NCBI RefSeq assembly: GCF_000195575.1
Contig: NC_015391.1
Coordinates: forward strand, 2,034,363-2,098,362
Direction of reading: 5' to 3'
Source of the DNA: Carnobacterium sp. 17-4
GTDB lineage: Bacteria; Bacillota; Bacilli; Lactobacillales; Carnobacteriaceae
Length of the DNA stretch: 64,000 bases
This document shows, piece after piece, positions 7,836 through 16,876 of this stretch. The position numbers and the translations under genes are program-made. Position 1 is the first letter of the stretch. Each line of letters starts with the position of its first letter. The notes under the pieces were generated by a model. It made no database searches. It was not told the origin of the DNA and saw nothing but the letters and a program-made list of their open reading frames with translations.

Positions 7836-9877
7836 TATTCATCTTCTCCCTTTTTTATAATACTAATAATCTCTTCTGCTGTTTTTGATTCTTTAATAGC
7901 ATTTAATGTCACATCATTGCTTAAAAGTTTCGTAATTTGTGCTAAAGCTTTCAAATGAGCCTGATTATCAATAGCGGCTAAACAAATAAAAATATCAATT
8001 TTATGCTCTTCTTTATCCAATAGCAATACAGGAGTAGTCGTTCTTAAAAATGAAATACCTAAACTGTTCACACCCGCTTCAGGTCTTGCATGTGGGATTG
8101 CAATTCCTTTACCTATATGAATGTAAGTTCCAATTTCCTCAACATTTTTTATCATAGCTTCCACATATCCTGATTGAACTTTGTTAGAGTCAACTAAAGG
8201 CTGAGCAGCCTTAGTAATTGCATTTTTCCAATCCATTTCTTGATTTGTAAATTGAATCATATCTTTAGTTAATAATTCTGAAAGCATTGGCTTATAAGCC
8301 CCCTTTTCTATTTCTCTTGAATGAATGAGAGTAATTAGTTCTGATAATAACTTTTCCTCATCTATTACTTCTGTATATTTATGGACTATTTTCATTAACT
8401 GATCAATTGAAATATTTTTTAAATTTAATCTTGGAAATTGAGTAGCTATAGATTGAATTAGGTGATTTTTTTCAATATCTGTTAGTAAGGGTTTTACTCG
8501 GTAAACTGGTTTGATTGAAATCACTTCTACTGTTGAAAAAATCAAATCATAATCAGTGATTGGAATATGATAAATTTGTTCAATGGTATGAACACGAGAG
8601 AATTGAATACTTGGAAACATGTCCTGCAATTGTGAACGAAGCATGATTGATGTACTAACTCCATTTGAGCAGATAACGAGTGCATTTATTTTTTCTGGTT
8701 CCTTTTCTTTGTTTTTTTCTAGGTAACCACCAAAGTGTAATGTAAAAAAACTTATTTCCGTTTCACTAATCATTTTTCCCGTCAAAGCTGATAATGGCTC
8801 TAAGGCTCTTTTTACAAATTCAAATAAATCAGCATATTCTGTTTTAATTCTTGTTACCATAGGATTGACCAATGGAACGGCAAATGTAATTCTAAAGAAT
8901 GCTGGAACAAGGTGATTATACAAACTAATTTTTAGTTGTTTTTTGTAGTGCATAGGCAATAAAGTACTTTTTTCAAATTCTTCAATAATTTGTTCTGCTA
9001 ATTCCTCAAGAAAGGGGTTTTCCTTATCCTTTATTTCTTCTTGTGTGATTAGTAATTGAATAGTAAAAAAATACACCACAGTTTCAATTTTCCCATTAAA
9101 CAAAGATGCCGCTAATTGTTTTCCATTTTCAAATAATAACTGTCTTTGTAATAATTGCTTTTCAAATTCAGAGTATTGAAAGTTTTCTGTTTTATTTCTC
9201 AATTTAACGAAGAGAATATGCAGGATCATTTCTGCTTTTCTACTTTTAACTAGTTTTAATTGATTTTCTTTTACTAATCTATCGACTGCTTGTTGAACGA
9301 GTACAAGCTCTTCTTCTTTTCGCCAAGCTTTAATAATCAAAATAATCAGTTCTTTTCCTAAGGGCTGTGATAATAAGTAATCAATACAATATGAAGCGTA
9401 TTTCCATTTGTTATTCTCAGTCCCCTTTAAGTGATACCCCTCCTTTCTTGAATAAATTAGACTGATATCCCACTCTTCACAGCTTAATTTTGCTTTTTTC
9501 ACATCTGTTAAAGCAGTGTTTTTACTTACACCTAACAATAATTGATAGTGGTAATTTGATAGTGCTTCACTTCTAATATAGGTGTATAAGTAAATCAAAA
9601 GGCTTCGAGTATCTTCAGGTATAACGAATTGCTTTGCATTGATGTTTAATGGCAATCCTATTTCGATTCGTTTCTTTAATATATTATCTATAAAGAAACT
9701 TTGACTTTCTATTCTAATTACAGGTAAACTCATCATTTGCAATGCATCATTGACCTTATCTAAATCATATTGAAGTTGTCTTTCAGTTAGATTTAGTACT
9801 CTCATAACTTCAAATTTACTTATCTTATCATGTAACGTTATTTCTTCGAATAGCCTGTAAGCTCTTTCATCAAACAA
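7835..9877 (-). CDS. PRD-containing transcriptional regulator with EIIB-like and EIIA domains
   Basis: A 680-residue regulator of the MtlR/LicR class. In order: winged-helix domains (~1-170), two PRD modules (~180-395) whose His residues sense PTS phosphorylation, a GatB-like EIIB domain with Cys in VICSNGVSTS (~400), and a type-2 EIIA domain (~520-680) with active His in IAIPHARPE. The start is a TTG at 9877 with AGGAGG seven bases before it. It heads the operon with the ascorbate-type EIIB and EIIC and probably activates it when unphosphorylated by the cognate EIIB. The EIIA domain may also serve as the transport EIIA. Confidence 0.9.
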   Translation of the reverse strand: MFDERAYRLFEEITLHDKISKFEVMRVLNLTERQLQYDLDKVNDALQMMSLPVIRIESQSFFIDNILKKRIEIGLPLNINAKQFVIPEDTRSLLIYLYTYIRSEALSNYHYQLLLGVSKNTALTDVKKAKLSCEEWDISLIYSRKEGYHLKGTENNKWKYASYCIDYLLSQPLGKELIILIIKAWRKEEELVLVQQAVDRLVKENQLKLVKSRKAEMILHILFVKLRNKTENFQYSEFEKQLLQRQLLFENGKQLAASLFNGKIETVVYFFTIQLLITQEEIKDKENPFLEELAEQIIEEFEKSTLLPMHYKKQLKISLYNHLVPAFFRITFAVPLVNPMVTRIKTEYADLFEFVKRALEPLSALTGKMISETEISFFTLHFGGYLEKNKEKEPEKINALVICSNGVSTSIMLRSQLQDMFPSIQFSRVHTIEQIYHIPITDYDLIFSTVEVISIKPVYRVKPLLTDIEKNHLIQSIATQFPRLNLKNISIDQLMKIVHKYTEVIDEEKLLSELITLIHSREIEKGAYKPMLSELLTKDMIQFTNQEMDWKNAITKAAQPLVDSNKVQSGYVEAMIKNVEEIGTYIHIGKGIAIPHARPEAGVNSLGISFLRTTTPVLLLDKEEHKIDIFICLAAIDNQAHLKALAQITKLLSNDVTLNAIKESKTAEEIISIIKKGEDE

Positions 9878-9902
9878 AAGAGTACCTCCTCTTCATAAAT
9901 CA

Positions 9903-9931
9903 ACTATAATAGTCTACCCATTCTATATCAA
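9903..9931 (-). promoter_or_regulatory. Sigma-A promoter of the PRD regulator-ulaB-ulaA operon
   Basis: Minus strand TTGATA, 17-base spacer, TATAGT, 26 bases before the TTG start codon of the regulator, giving a short leader. Confidence 0.75.
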
Positions 9932-9998
9932 TGAGATTTAAACCCAAGTTGTGTAATCGTTTTCTTGAATTACTGTGCTCAACTTGAATTTTTACATA

Positions 9999-10048
9999 AA
10001 TGAAGCAAACCTAATCCTAAAAACAGGAGATTAGGTTTGCTTCATTTT
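9999..10048 (-). terminator. Long bidirectional terminator after the prenyltransferase-like gene
   Basis: AAATGAAGCAAACCTAATC and its exact complement GATTAGGTTTGCTTCATTT form a 17-19-bp stem. T runs lie on both sides. It sits 34 bases past the stop. Confidence 0.88.
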
Positions 10049-10081
10049 ATTTACACTAACTTAAATTTTCTGTTCGACTTT

Positions 10082-10741
10082 TTATCCACCTAATGTAATA
10101 TCTTGGTCTTGATACCACTGCAATGCTGCATGTACTTGATTGAGATTGTAATCTGGCCACATTTCTTCAGCTACATAAAAATCAGAGTAGATTGATTGGA
10201 TCGGTAAGAATCCACTTAATCTTCTTCTGCCACCCCATCGTATGATAAGATCCATTCTAGAGATATCTGAAGATGCAATATTTTTTGTACTATCTTGTTT
10301 AGGATCAAAATCGTTTTGTTTTATACCATAGTTTAAATCCCAATTCCAGCCGTAATTCACTAAAAAGTTGATTTTCATTAACCCTTTTCCAAATTTAGTC
10401 CGTTTAGTATAAGGGAGCAATTCTTTTGGAAACAATGGGGAATTAGTATTTCCAACAACCAGCAGATCTGCATCTCTGTCTTTTAGTTTATTGACTGCAT
10501 CTACGCAAGCCTTTTGGAAGGCTTTTGTTTGTTCAGCTGGTCGTTTGGTATTGTCTACAGTAAAACCATAAAAGGTCATTTCTTCAATGCCTAATTCTAA
10601 ACAAAGATGGTACAGTTCTAATCCAGGTTCTATGCCAAATTTGTAGCCTTCTTGCTTTTTAAACCCATTTTCTTGAGCCCATCGTCTATTGCCATCTGGA
10701 ATAATACCAATATGTTTAGGCAGATATTTGTATGTTGCCAT
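10082..10741 (-). CDS. Divergent cis-prenyltransferase (undecaprenyl diphosphate synthase family)
   Basis: A 219-residue cytoplasmic enzyme, about 30 residues shorter than typical UppS. The diphosphate-binding motif is IIPDGNRRWA (residues 13-22), where UppS has MDGNGRWA; Asp16 is kept. The C-terminal motif is DLIIRWGGRRRLSGFLP with AEEMWPDYN, matching the RTSGE.R.SNFL..WP.F block of the family but with RWGG replacing RTSG. The family joins isopentenyl diphosphate units with cis geometry. The changes suggest a secondary enzyme with a different chain length or acceptor, not the housekeeping UppS. It is a single gene between sugar operons. Confidence 0.8.
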   Translation of the reverse strand: MATYKYLPKHIGIIPDGNRRWAQENGFKKQEGYKFGIEPGLELYHLCLELGIEEMTFYGFTVDNTKRPAEQTKAFQKACVDAVNKLKDRDADLLVVGNTNSPLFPKELLPYTKRTKFGKGLMKINFLVNYGWNWDLNYGIKQNDFDPKQDSTKNIASSDISRMDLIIRWGGRRRLSGFLPIQSIYSDFYVAEEMWPDYNLNQVHAALQWYQDQDITLGG

Positions 10742-10820
10742 TTGATTTCCCCCTTTAACTCATCATCCTATTATTGTAACTGAATTCGTGCTAAATAAAT
10801 AATAAATCACTTTATTCTAC

Positions 10821-10860
10821 AAAAAAACCACTCAAAATAATTTATTTTGAATGGTTTTTT
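10821..10860 (-). terminator. Terminator after scrB
   Basis: AACCACTCAAAATAA and TTATTTTGAATGGTT form a 15-position stem (one mismatch), with T runs on both sides. It begins five bases past the scrB stop. Confidence 0.85.
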
Positions 10861-10864
10861 GCAT

Positions 10865-12274
10865 TTAACTCCTATTCTTCACTATAAATGAACGAAGAGC
10901 ATAGCTAGTAATGGTCTTTTCTACTTTTTCATTTAGATGCTCAAAGCTAAACGACTGGTTCGTTTCGGTTGTAAAGTATCTTAATGTAAATGCTTCTTCT
11001 CCTTTATTCAAAAACATCTCTACCATTGAACTTTCCATCAATAATCGCAATTCCATCAAATCATTTGTTAAAAAAGTTGTTCTTTCTTCTTTATTATTGG
11101 TCAGCCAATTTGTTCGTACTACAGTTAATTTTTTAGTTGCTGCTTGATAGTTGATCTCAATTTCATTTCTTAAATGGATGACAAAATCCGTTGATGCTGA
11201 ACCCCATTCAATAAGAATATCTTGTTGGAGTGAAGCTAACGTAATCCTTTCATCTTGGGTACTTTTGATAACTACAGGATTTTTTTCTCTTAAATGAGTT
11301 GTTTCAGCAATGGGGTATTGGATAAGTTTTCCATTTTCATATTTCACCTCTCGTGGAATTGACAATGCATGCAGCCAGCCATTCTTTCTAGTAGGTACTG
11401 ATGCTTCAACTTCAGGCTCCATAACACCAACCCAACCATATAGAATCGTGCGTCCAACTTCATCACTAAAGGTTTGTGGTGCATAAAATTCAAAACCATA
11501 ATCCAATTCTTTAAAAGGTTGCTCATCCTTTACAAATTTGCCGTTATCAACTAATTCCCCTGTAAAATAGCCAGATTGATAGATATTATTGTATTTTTCT
11601 CCCTCAGCTTTTAAACCTTGTGGAGAAAATGCAAATACATCTTTGTCATCTAATTTAAAGACATCCGGGCATTCCCACATATACCCTAGTGAGAGGGTTT
11701 CATCCATCAACGATCCAGTTAAGGTCCAGTCGATTAAATTAGTAGACTGGTACATCAATGCATCACCCGTTAAAGTTTCTTCTTTTTGTGCTCCTAAGAC
11801 CATCCACCAGTTGCCGTCTTTTCCTTGCCAAACTTTTGGATCTCTAACGTGGGCGGTGTAGCCTTTTATTGGGTGCTCTAAAACCGGTCCTTTTTTCTCA
11901 AAATGGATACCATCTTCTGAAACAGCTAAGCATTGATAACTTTTGCGTTCCCCGTTCGCATCTCTAACATTTCCAGTGTAGAATAAATACAATTTTTCTT
12001 CAAAAACGATGGCACTTCCAGAGTAACAGCCGTCTTGATCATACCAATCAACAGGTTCTAGCGCAGGCTGATGAGTTTCCCAACGAATAAAATCTTTCGT
12101 TGTCATGTGACCCCAGCTTTTTGACTGGTGTGTCGTATCCGTTTGATTCCATTGATAGAAGACATGATAAACACCTTTATACTGAACAAGTCCGTTTGGA
12201 TCATTTAGCAATCCTTTAGGTGGTCGAATATGGTAACCCAACTCATATTGTTTCAGCTTATTGATTTGTTCCAT
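10865..12274 (-). CDS. scrB: Sucrose-6-phosphate hydrolase (GH32)
   Basis: A 469-residue GH32 beta-fructofuranosidase. The nucleophile is in LLNDPNG (~D25), the transition-state Asp in the VRDPKVW motif (~145) and the acid/base Glu in WECPDVF (~E201). It splits sucrose-6-phosphate into glucose-6-phosphate and fructose in the cytoplasm. I start it at ATG 12274 because AAAGGA lies 11 bases before it; the ATG at 12286 is almost on top of that site. It follows the sucrose PTS gene after 16 bases, so the two form one operon. The fructose product would be phosphorylated by the ROK fructokinase encoded at 21946-22803. Confidence 0.93.
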   Translation of the reverse strand: MEQINKLKQYELGYHIRPPKGLLNDPNGLVQYKGVYHVFYQWNQTDTTHQSKSWGHMTTKDFIRWETHQPALEPVDWYDQDGCYSGSAIVFEEKLYLFYTGNVRDANGERKSYQCLAVSEDGIHFEKKGPVLEHPIKGYTAHVRDPKVWQGKDGNWWMVLGAQKEETLTGDALMYQSTNLIDWTLTGSLMDETLSLGYMWECPDVFKLDDKDVFAFSPQGLKAEGEKYNNIYQSGYFTGELVDNGKFVKDEQPFKELDYGFEFYAPQTFSDEVGRTILYGWVGVMEPEVEASVPTRKNGWLHALSIPREVKYENGKLIQYPIAETTHLREKNPVVIKSTQDERITLASLQQDILIEWGSASTDFVIHLRNEIEINYQAATKKLTVVRTNWLTNNKEERTTFLTNDLMELRLLMESSMVEMFLNKGEEAFTLRYFTTETNQSFSFEHLNEKVEKTITSYALRSFIVKNRS

Positions 12275-12290
12275 AGATCTATACATCCTT

Positions 12291-13694
12291 TCAGCCTTCT
12301 ATTTCTTCTTTCATTTTGTCACTGTAACCAAATAAATAAGTTAGTGTAAATGCTACAGCAATCGCGATAACGTTCGTCAAAATATAGAGAAGGATTTGGT
12401 CATTCAAGTAAAGTAATGTTCCTGGAATAACGGTTACCGACATACCCGTTGCTTCCAATCCAACTAGATCACCGAAGAAACCACCGATTCCTCCACCAAC
12501 TAATGCAAAGACAAACGGTTTAACATATCGTAAATTCACTCCAAATACGGCTGGCTCAGTAATACCTAAGAAAGCAGATAAGGTAGAAGGATAGGCTAAT
12601 GCTTTTAATTTTTTAGATTTTGTCTTCATAGCTACAGCTAATGAAGCTCCACCTTGTGCTGCAACACTGGCTGTAATAATTCCGTTATATGGGTTCACAC
12701 CAGTATTGGCTAGCAATTGAATCTCCAAGAAGTTGAAGAGATGATGAATTCCTGTTACAACAATCAGTTGATTTACTGCTCCTATAACTAACCCTGCTAA
12801 ACCAAACGGCAATCCTAATACCCAAATAGTTGCATTTAATACGACCTCTTCCAAAGAGTGGAAAACTGGTCCGATGATAAACAATGACAAAATACTCATA
12901 ATCAATAATGTTGTGAATGGGGTAAGCAGAAGATCAAGCGTTTCTGGTACCCGTTTGCGGATCCATCTTTCTACTTTTGCTCCTACAAAACCAGCAATAA
13001 AGGCCGGTAAAACTGTTCCTTGATAACCAACGACTGGAATAAATCCAAACATTGTGATGGGGTCTGCTGTTCCACCTGCAACTTCATAAGCATTTGGAAG
13101 AGATGGATTAACTAACATTAATCCTAAAACGATCCCAATAACTGGAGACCCACCAAATACTTTAAACGAAGACCAAGCAACTAAAGCTGGTAAAAAAGCA
13201 AAAGCTGTATCCGTTAACACTTGAGTATATAATAAAAAATTAGGGCTAATATCAGTTGGTACCATTCCAAAGACAGCTAAAACCTGTTCTTGCGTCAATA
13301 ATCCACGTAATCCCATAAACAACCCAGTAGCAACTAATACGGGAATAATAGGAACAAACACATCACCAAATGTACGAATTACACGTTGGAAGGCATTCCC
13401 TTGTTTCTTTGCTTCCTGTTTCATTTCACCCGTTGATCCTTCATTGACACCTAAGCCAATAACTTCTTCATATATCTTATTAACGGTACCGGTTCCAAAA
13501 ATGATTTGAAATTGTCCTGAATTATAAAATGCACCCTTTACTTTCTCAATACCTTCTACTTCATTCTTATCTATTTTATTTTCATCGTTCACCATAATCC
13601 TTAATCTAGTTGCACAATGAGCTACAGAACGAATATTCTCTTTTCCACCAACTGCTGCAATAACTTCTTTTGCTATTTCTTTATTATTCGACAT
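12291..13694 (-). CDS. scrA: PTS sucrose-specific EIIBC
   Basis: A 467-residue PTS transporter. The EIIB domain comes first (~1-90) with phosphocysteine in AHCATRLR (Cys27), followed by a glucose-family EIIC domain of about ten membrane segments with the GITEPAVFGV signature. There is no C-terminal EIIA domain, so a general EIIA-Glc must supply phosphate. It imports sucrose as sucrose-6-phosphate for ScrB. AAGGAGG precedes the start. Two GAAAYCGGTT half-palindromes lie in the promoter region, as expected for a ScrR-controlled operon. Confidence 0.92.
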   Translation of the reverse strand: MSNNKEIAKEVIAAVGGKENIRSVAHCATRLRIMVNDENKIDKNEVEGIEKVKGAFYNSGQFQIIFGTGTVNKIYEEVIGLGVNEGSTGEMKQEAKKQGNAFQRVIRTFGDVFVPIIPVLVATGLFMGLRGLLTQEQVLAVFGMVPTDISPNFLLYTQVLTDTAFAFLPALVAWSSFKVFGGSPVIGIVLGLMLVNPSLPNAYEVAGGTADPITMFGFIPVVGYQGTVLPAFIAGFVGAKVERWIRKRVPETLDLLLTPFTTLLIMSILSLFIIGPVFHSLEEVVLNATIWVLGLPFGLAGLVIGAVNQLIVVTGIHHLFNFLEIQLLANTGVNPYNGIITASVAAQGGASLAVAMKTKSKKLKALAYPSTLSAFLGITEPAVFGVNLRYVKPFVFALVGGGIGGFFGDLVGLEATGMSVTVIPGTLLYLNDQILLYILTNVIAIAVAFTLTYLFGYSDKMKEEIEG

Positions 13695-13717
13695 GACTTT
13701 TCCTCCTTTTCTTTTTT

Positions 13718-13752
13718 GGAACCGGTTTCTGTTTTTAGTTTAACCGATTTCA
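13718..13752 (-). promoter_or_regulatory. Two ScrR operator-like sites before scrA
   Basis: AACCGGTTTC (13720-13729) and AACCGATTTC (13742-13751) lie 22 bases apart, two helical turns. Both resemble the GAAACCGGTTTC-type sites of LacI-family sucrose repressors. On the minus strand the distal site reads TGAAATCGGTTAAA, one base away from the cre consensus, so CcpA may also bind. Confidence 0.65.
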
Positions 13753-13833
13753 TTTACTTTGTCTACAAAATTACTTTATACTTTTAAATAATTGATAGTG
13801 CTTTAATTCCAATTTTTATAGTAACATATTTAT

Positions 13834-13873
13834 CAAAAAACAATCCTATCTCCGTGTATCTAAGATAGGATTG
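13834..13873 (-). terminator. Terminator after ganA
   Basis: Minus strand AATCCTATCT and AGATAGGATT pair around an 11-base loop, followed by GTTTTTT. It lies 15 bases past the ganA stop. Confidence 0.88.
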
Positions 13874-13888
13874 GGTTTAATTTATATT

Positions 13889-15952
13889 TCACTTTATTTT
13901 TTTAGATAACACTTTGAAACCATAGGGATCTAATATAACCTCACCAGATAAAATTGTATCATTCAAACTATCTTTTACTGTTTCTGTTAGGACAATTTTT
14001 TGTTCTTCTTCTGAAAAATTCATTACAAACGTAATATCTTCTTCTTCAGTTTGTCGAGTTTGAACGGATACTCCTTTATCATGCTGAATGAATAATTTTG
14101 GTTTCAAATTCAGCTCTTCTATTAGTTGTCCGTAAAAGTCTTCATAAAAACTATGCTCTAATCGCCCACCAATATAGTATGATTCACCTTTTCCATAAGC
14201 ATGCTTCGTAATAGCTGGAGTATGAGCATAAAAATCTTCCTGATAAGTGCCTATAACCGTTGCATCCTCAACCTCTATTATAGTAGCGTACTCTTTTAAA
14301 AGATAATTTTTCCCTTTATATTGAATTTCATTTTTATCTTTAGGATAAAGTGTATCAGTTTCCAAAGGTTTCATTCCAAAAATTTCCTGTAATTGCTCAG
14401 GCCAACCTCCTAGGTAAGCTAAATCATGTTCATCAACCAAACCAGTCATGTAGCCTGAAACGAGGACGCCTCCATTTGAGACAAATGATTTTAACTGGTT
14501 GATGGTTTCTTCACTCATTAAATACAGCATGGGTACTACCAATAATCGATAAGCTGAAAAATCTTGTTCTTTTGTGATCACATCAACAGCAATATCTTTT
14601 TCCCAAAATGAGCGATATTGTTTTTGGATTGTTTGTGGATATTGCTTTGTTTCTAATCCAAAGCCTTGTGCATGATCTAATGCCCAGTTGCTTTCCCAAT
14701 CATATAAAAAAGCAACTTCCGCTGAACGTGTACTTCCTACAACATTGTCTAGTTTTTTGAGAACTGCTCCCACATCTGATACATCTTTAAATACTCTATT
14801 TTCTGGACTTTTATCGTGATCTACAACTGCTCCATGAAATTTTTCCGAAGATCCTCTTGATTTACGCCATTGAAAATACATAATGCTATCTGATCCATGA
14901 GCTAGCATTTGCATAGAAGACAATAAATGCATTCCCGGTCTTTTGGCTTTGTTTACTGGATGCCAGTTTACACCACTGGGGGTAGATTCCATCAAAATAA
15001 AAGGCTGTTGTTTCAAACTTCTGTATAAATCATCAATAAAGGCGACTTTTGATGCCAGTTCAGCAGTACTTTCCCAGTCATTGTGCCAAGCGGGATAAGC
15101 ATCCCAACTAATAACATCAACATGTTTAGCAAACTTACTATAATCCAAGCTTTGGAAGGGAATCAAATCAGTAGTGTCTGCCATAAAGTTTGTTGTTATC
15201 GGAATTTCAGGTGTCAGCTCTCTCATAGGAACAATTTCATTTTCATAAAAATCTATTGTTTGGTCTGTAACAAATCGGTGCCAATCTAGGTTCAATCCAT
15301 GTACTGCATTTTCTCCAATGGGGGAAGGGGATTGTATTTGAGACCAACTAGTAAATGTGTGGCTCCAAAAAGGCCCCCACCAAGCATCATTTAATGCTTT
15401 TAAGTCTGCGTTGTATTCTTTCTTAAGCCACTCTCTAAATGCTTCTTGACAGAGATCACAATGACACTCCCCCCCATATTCATTCGATATATGCCACATA
15501 ATCAATGCTGGGTGATCTCCATACCGTTCAGCCAGCTTTCGATTCATTTTTTGTGTTTTCTCTCTATAAACTTTTGAACTAAAACAGTGATTGTGTCTTG
15601 CTCCTTGAAGTTGTTTTTGACGATTTTCATTTACTCGCAATACTTCAGGATATTTTTCTGACATCCAAGCAGGGCGCGCGCCACTTGGAGTTGCTAAAAT
15701 AATATTGCCCCCATTTTGATGAATATCTTCAATTATTTTATCCATCCATTCAAACGTATAACTATCTTCTTCAGGTTCCAAAGCACTCCATGCAAATATC
15801 CCAATAGAATACGTATTTGTATTTGCTAATTTCATTAAAGATAAATCTTCTGCTAAAATATCCGGACAGTCCAACCATTGATCTGGATTATAGTCCCCTC
15901 CATGCAGTAAAAAATTTGCTTTAGTTACTTGTTTTTTCTTTCGTTCATTCAT
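13889..15952 (-). CDS. ganA: GH42 beta-galactosidase
   Basis: A 687-residue cytoplasmic GH42 enzyme without signal peptide. The acid/base Glu is in WHISNEYGG (~E158) and the nucleophile in FILMESTPSG (~E322). Cys123 together with Cys163, Cys165 and Cys168 (GECHCDLC) form the structural zinc site of the family. A trimerisation domain (~390-600, STRSAEVAFLYDW onward) and a small C-terminal beta domain follow. It releases galactose from beta-1,4-galacto-oligosaccharides. It is the last gene of the gan unit, 73 bases after ganQ, with GGAGC before the ATG. Confidence 0.93.
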   Translation of the reverse strand: MNERKKKQVTKANFLLHGGDYNPDQWLDCPDILAEDLSLMKLANTNTYSIGIFAWSALEPEEDSYTFEWMDKIIEDIHQNGGNIILATPSGARPAWMSEKYPEVLRVNENRQKQLQGARHNHCFSSKVYREKTQKMNRKLAERYGDHPALIMWHISNEYGGECHCDLCQEAFREWLKKEYNADLKALNDAWWGPFWSHTFTSWSQIQSPSPIGENAVHGLNLDWHRFVTDQTIDFYENEIVPMRELTPEIPITTNFMADTTDLIPFQSLDYSKFAKHVDVISWDAYPAWHNDWESTAELASKVAFIDDLYRSLKQQPFILMESTPSGVNWHPVNKAKRPGMHLLSSMQMLAHGSDSIMYFQWRKSRGSSEKFHGAVVDHDKSPENRVFKDVSDVGAVLKKLDNVVGSTRSAEVAFLYDWESNWALDHAQGFGLETKQYPQTIQKQYRSFWEKDIAVDVITKEQDFSAYRLLVVPMLYLMSEETINQLKSFVSNGGVLVSGYMTGLVDEHDLAYLGGWPEQLQEIFGMKPLETDTLYPKDKNEIQYKGKNYLLKEYATIIEVEDATVIGTYQEDFYAHTPAITKHAYGKGESYYIGGRLEHSFYEDFYGQLIEELNLKPKLFIQHDKGVSVQTRQTEEEDITFVMNFSEEEQKIVLTETVKDSLNDTILSGEVILDPYGFKVLSKKIK

Positions 15953-16025
15953 TACATATCGCTCCTTTCTGACTAACAGAACTAATTTTAGTATGTGTAA
16001 TTTCTTTACTGTTCTTAAATATCTG

Positions 16026-16874
16026 TTATCCCTTTGTTCCTCCCGCCGTTAAACCAGCAACAAAGTTTTTTTGTAATAGGACAAATATAATAGCTACTGG
16101 GATACTGATCAATATAGCTCCAGCGGCAAATGTTGTATAACTTCCTCCTTGTACATCATTTACTAAATTAAATAATCCAATTGGAAGAGTATAGGATTCT
16201 GTATTCCTCAAAATTACTGAAGATAATACAAAATCTCCCAACGGTCCGGTAAATCCATTCATTGCAACTACTGCTAACATTGGTTTTGCCAGTGGCATAA
16301 TTATTTGTAAAAATATCCTAGTAGGACCTGCGCCATCCATTCGGGCACTTTCATCTAAATCAATTGGTATGGAATCCATATACCCTTTCATTAGATAAGT
16401 GTTCATTGGTATTTGTCCTCCTGTATATAAAACGATTAGCAACCAATGACTGTTCATTAATCCTAACATTTGAGCTAATACATAAAGGGCTATCAAAGCT
16501 GAAAATTGTGGAATCATTTGTAATAACAGAAAAAGTGTTAACCCATTCTTCCTTCCTTTAAACCGGAATCTTGAAAAAGCATAACCTGTAAATGAAACAC
16601 TGATAACCGTAAGTATCATAGTAAAAACACTGATTTTCATTGAATTCATATACCATTGAACATAAGGTAAATTTTTGTTTCCCGCGAATAATTCTCTGTA
16701 ATGATGCAAAGTTGGATTCTCTGGAATTAGGGTTGTACTCACTAGACTATTTCCTGGATTAAAACTTGCTCCAACTGTCCAAAGTAATGGGTAGATAATG
16801 GCTATCATTACAATCGCTAAAATCAAATACGTAAAGAATAGACGAGTGAATTTTTGTTTTTTTGCATTACTCAT
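16026..16874 (-). CDS. ganQ: Galacto-oligosaccharide ABC transporter permease (MalG type)
   Basis: A 282-residue inner-membrane permease with six predicted membrane segments. The EAA loop DESARMDGAGPTRIFLQIIM (~195-215) docks with the ATPase. The C-terminal QKNFVAGLTAGGTKG is typical of MalG/GanQ proteins. It pairs with the preceding permease; the two genes are two bases apart. No ATPase gene is in the cluster, as in Bacillus, where a shared MsmX-type ATPase energises several sugar importers. Confidence 0.92.
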   Translation of the reverse strand: MSNAKKQKFTRLFFTYLILAIVMIAIIYPLLWTVGASFNPGNSLVSTTLIPENPTLHHYRELFAGNKNLPYVQWYMNSMKISVFTMILTVISVSFTGYAFSRFRFKGRKNGLTLFLLLQMIPQFSALIALYVLAQMLGLMNSHWLLIVLYTGGQIPMNTYLMKGYMDSIPIDLDESARMDGAGPTRIFLQIIMPLAKPMLAVVAMNGFTGPLGDFVLSSVILRNTESYTLPIGLFNLVNDVQGGSYTTFAAGAILISIPVAIIFVLLQKNFVAGLTAGGTKG

Positions 16875-16876
16875 TA

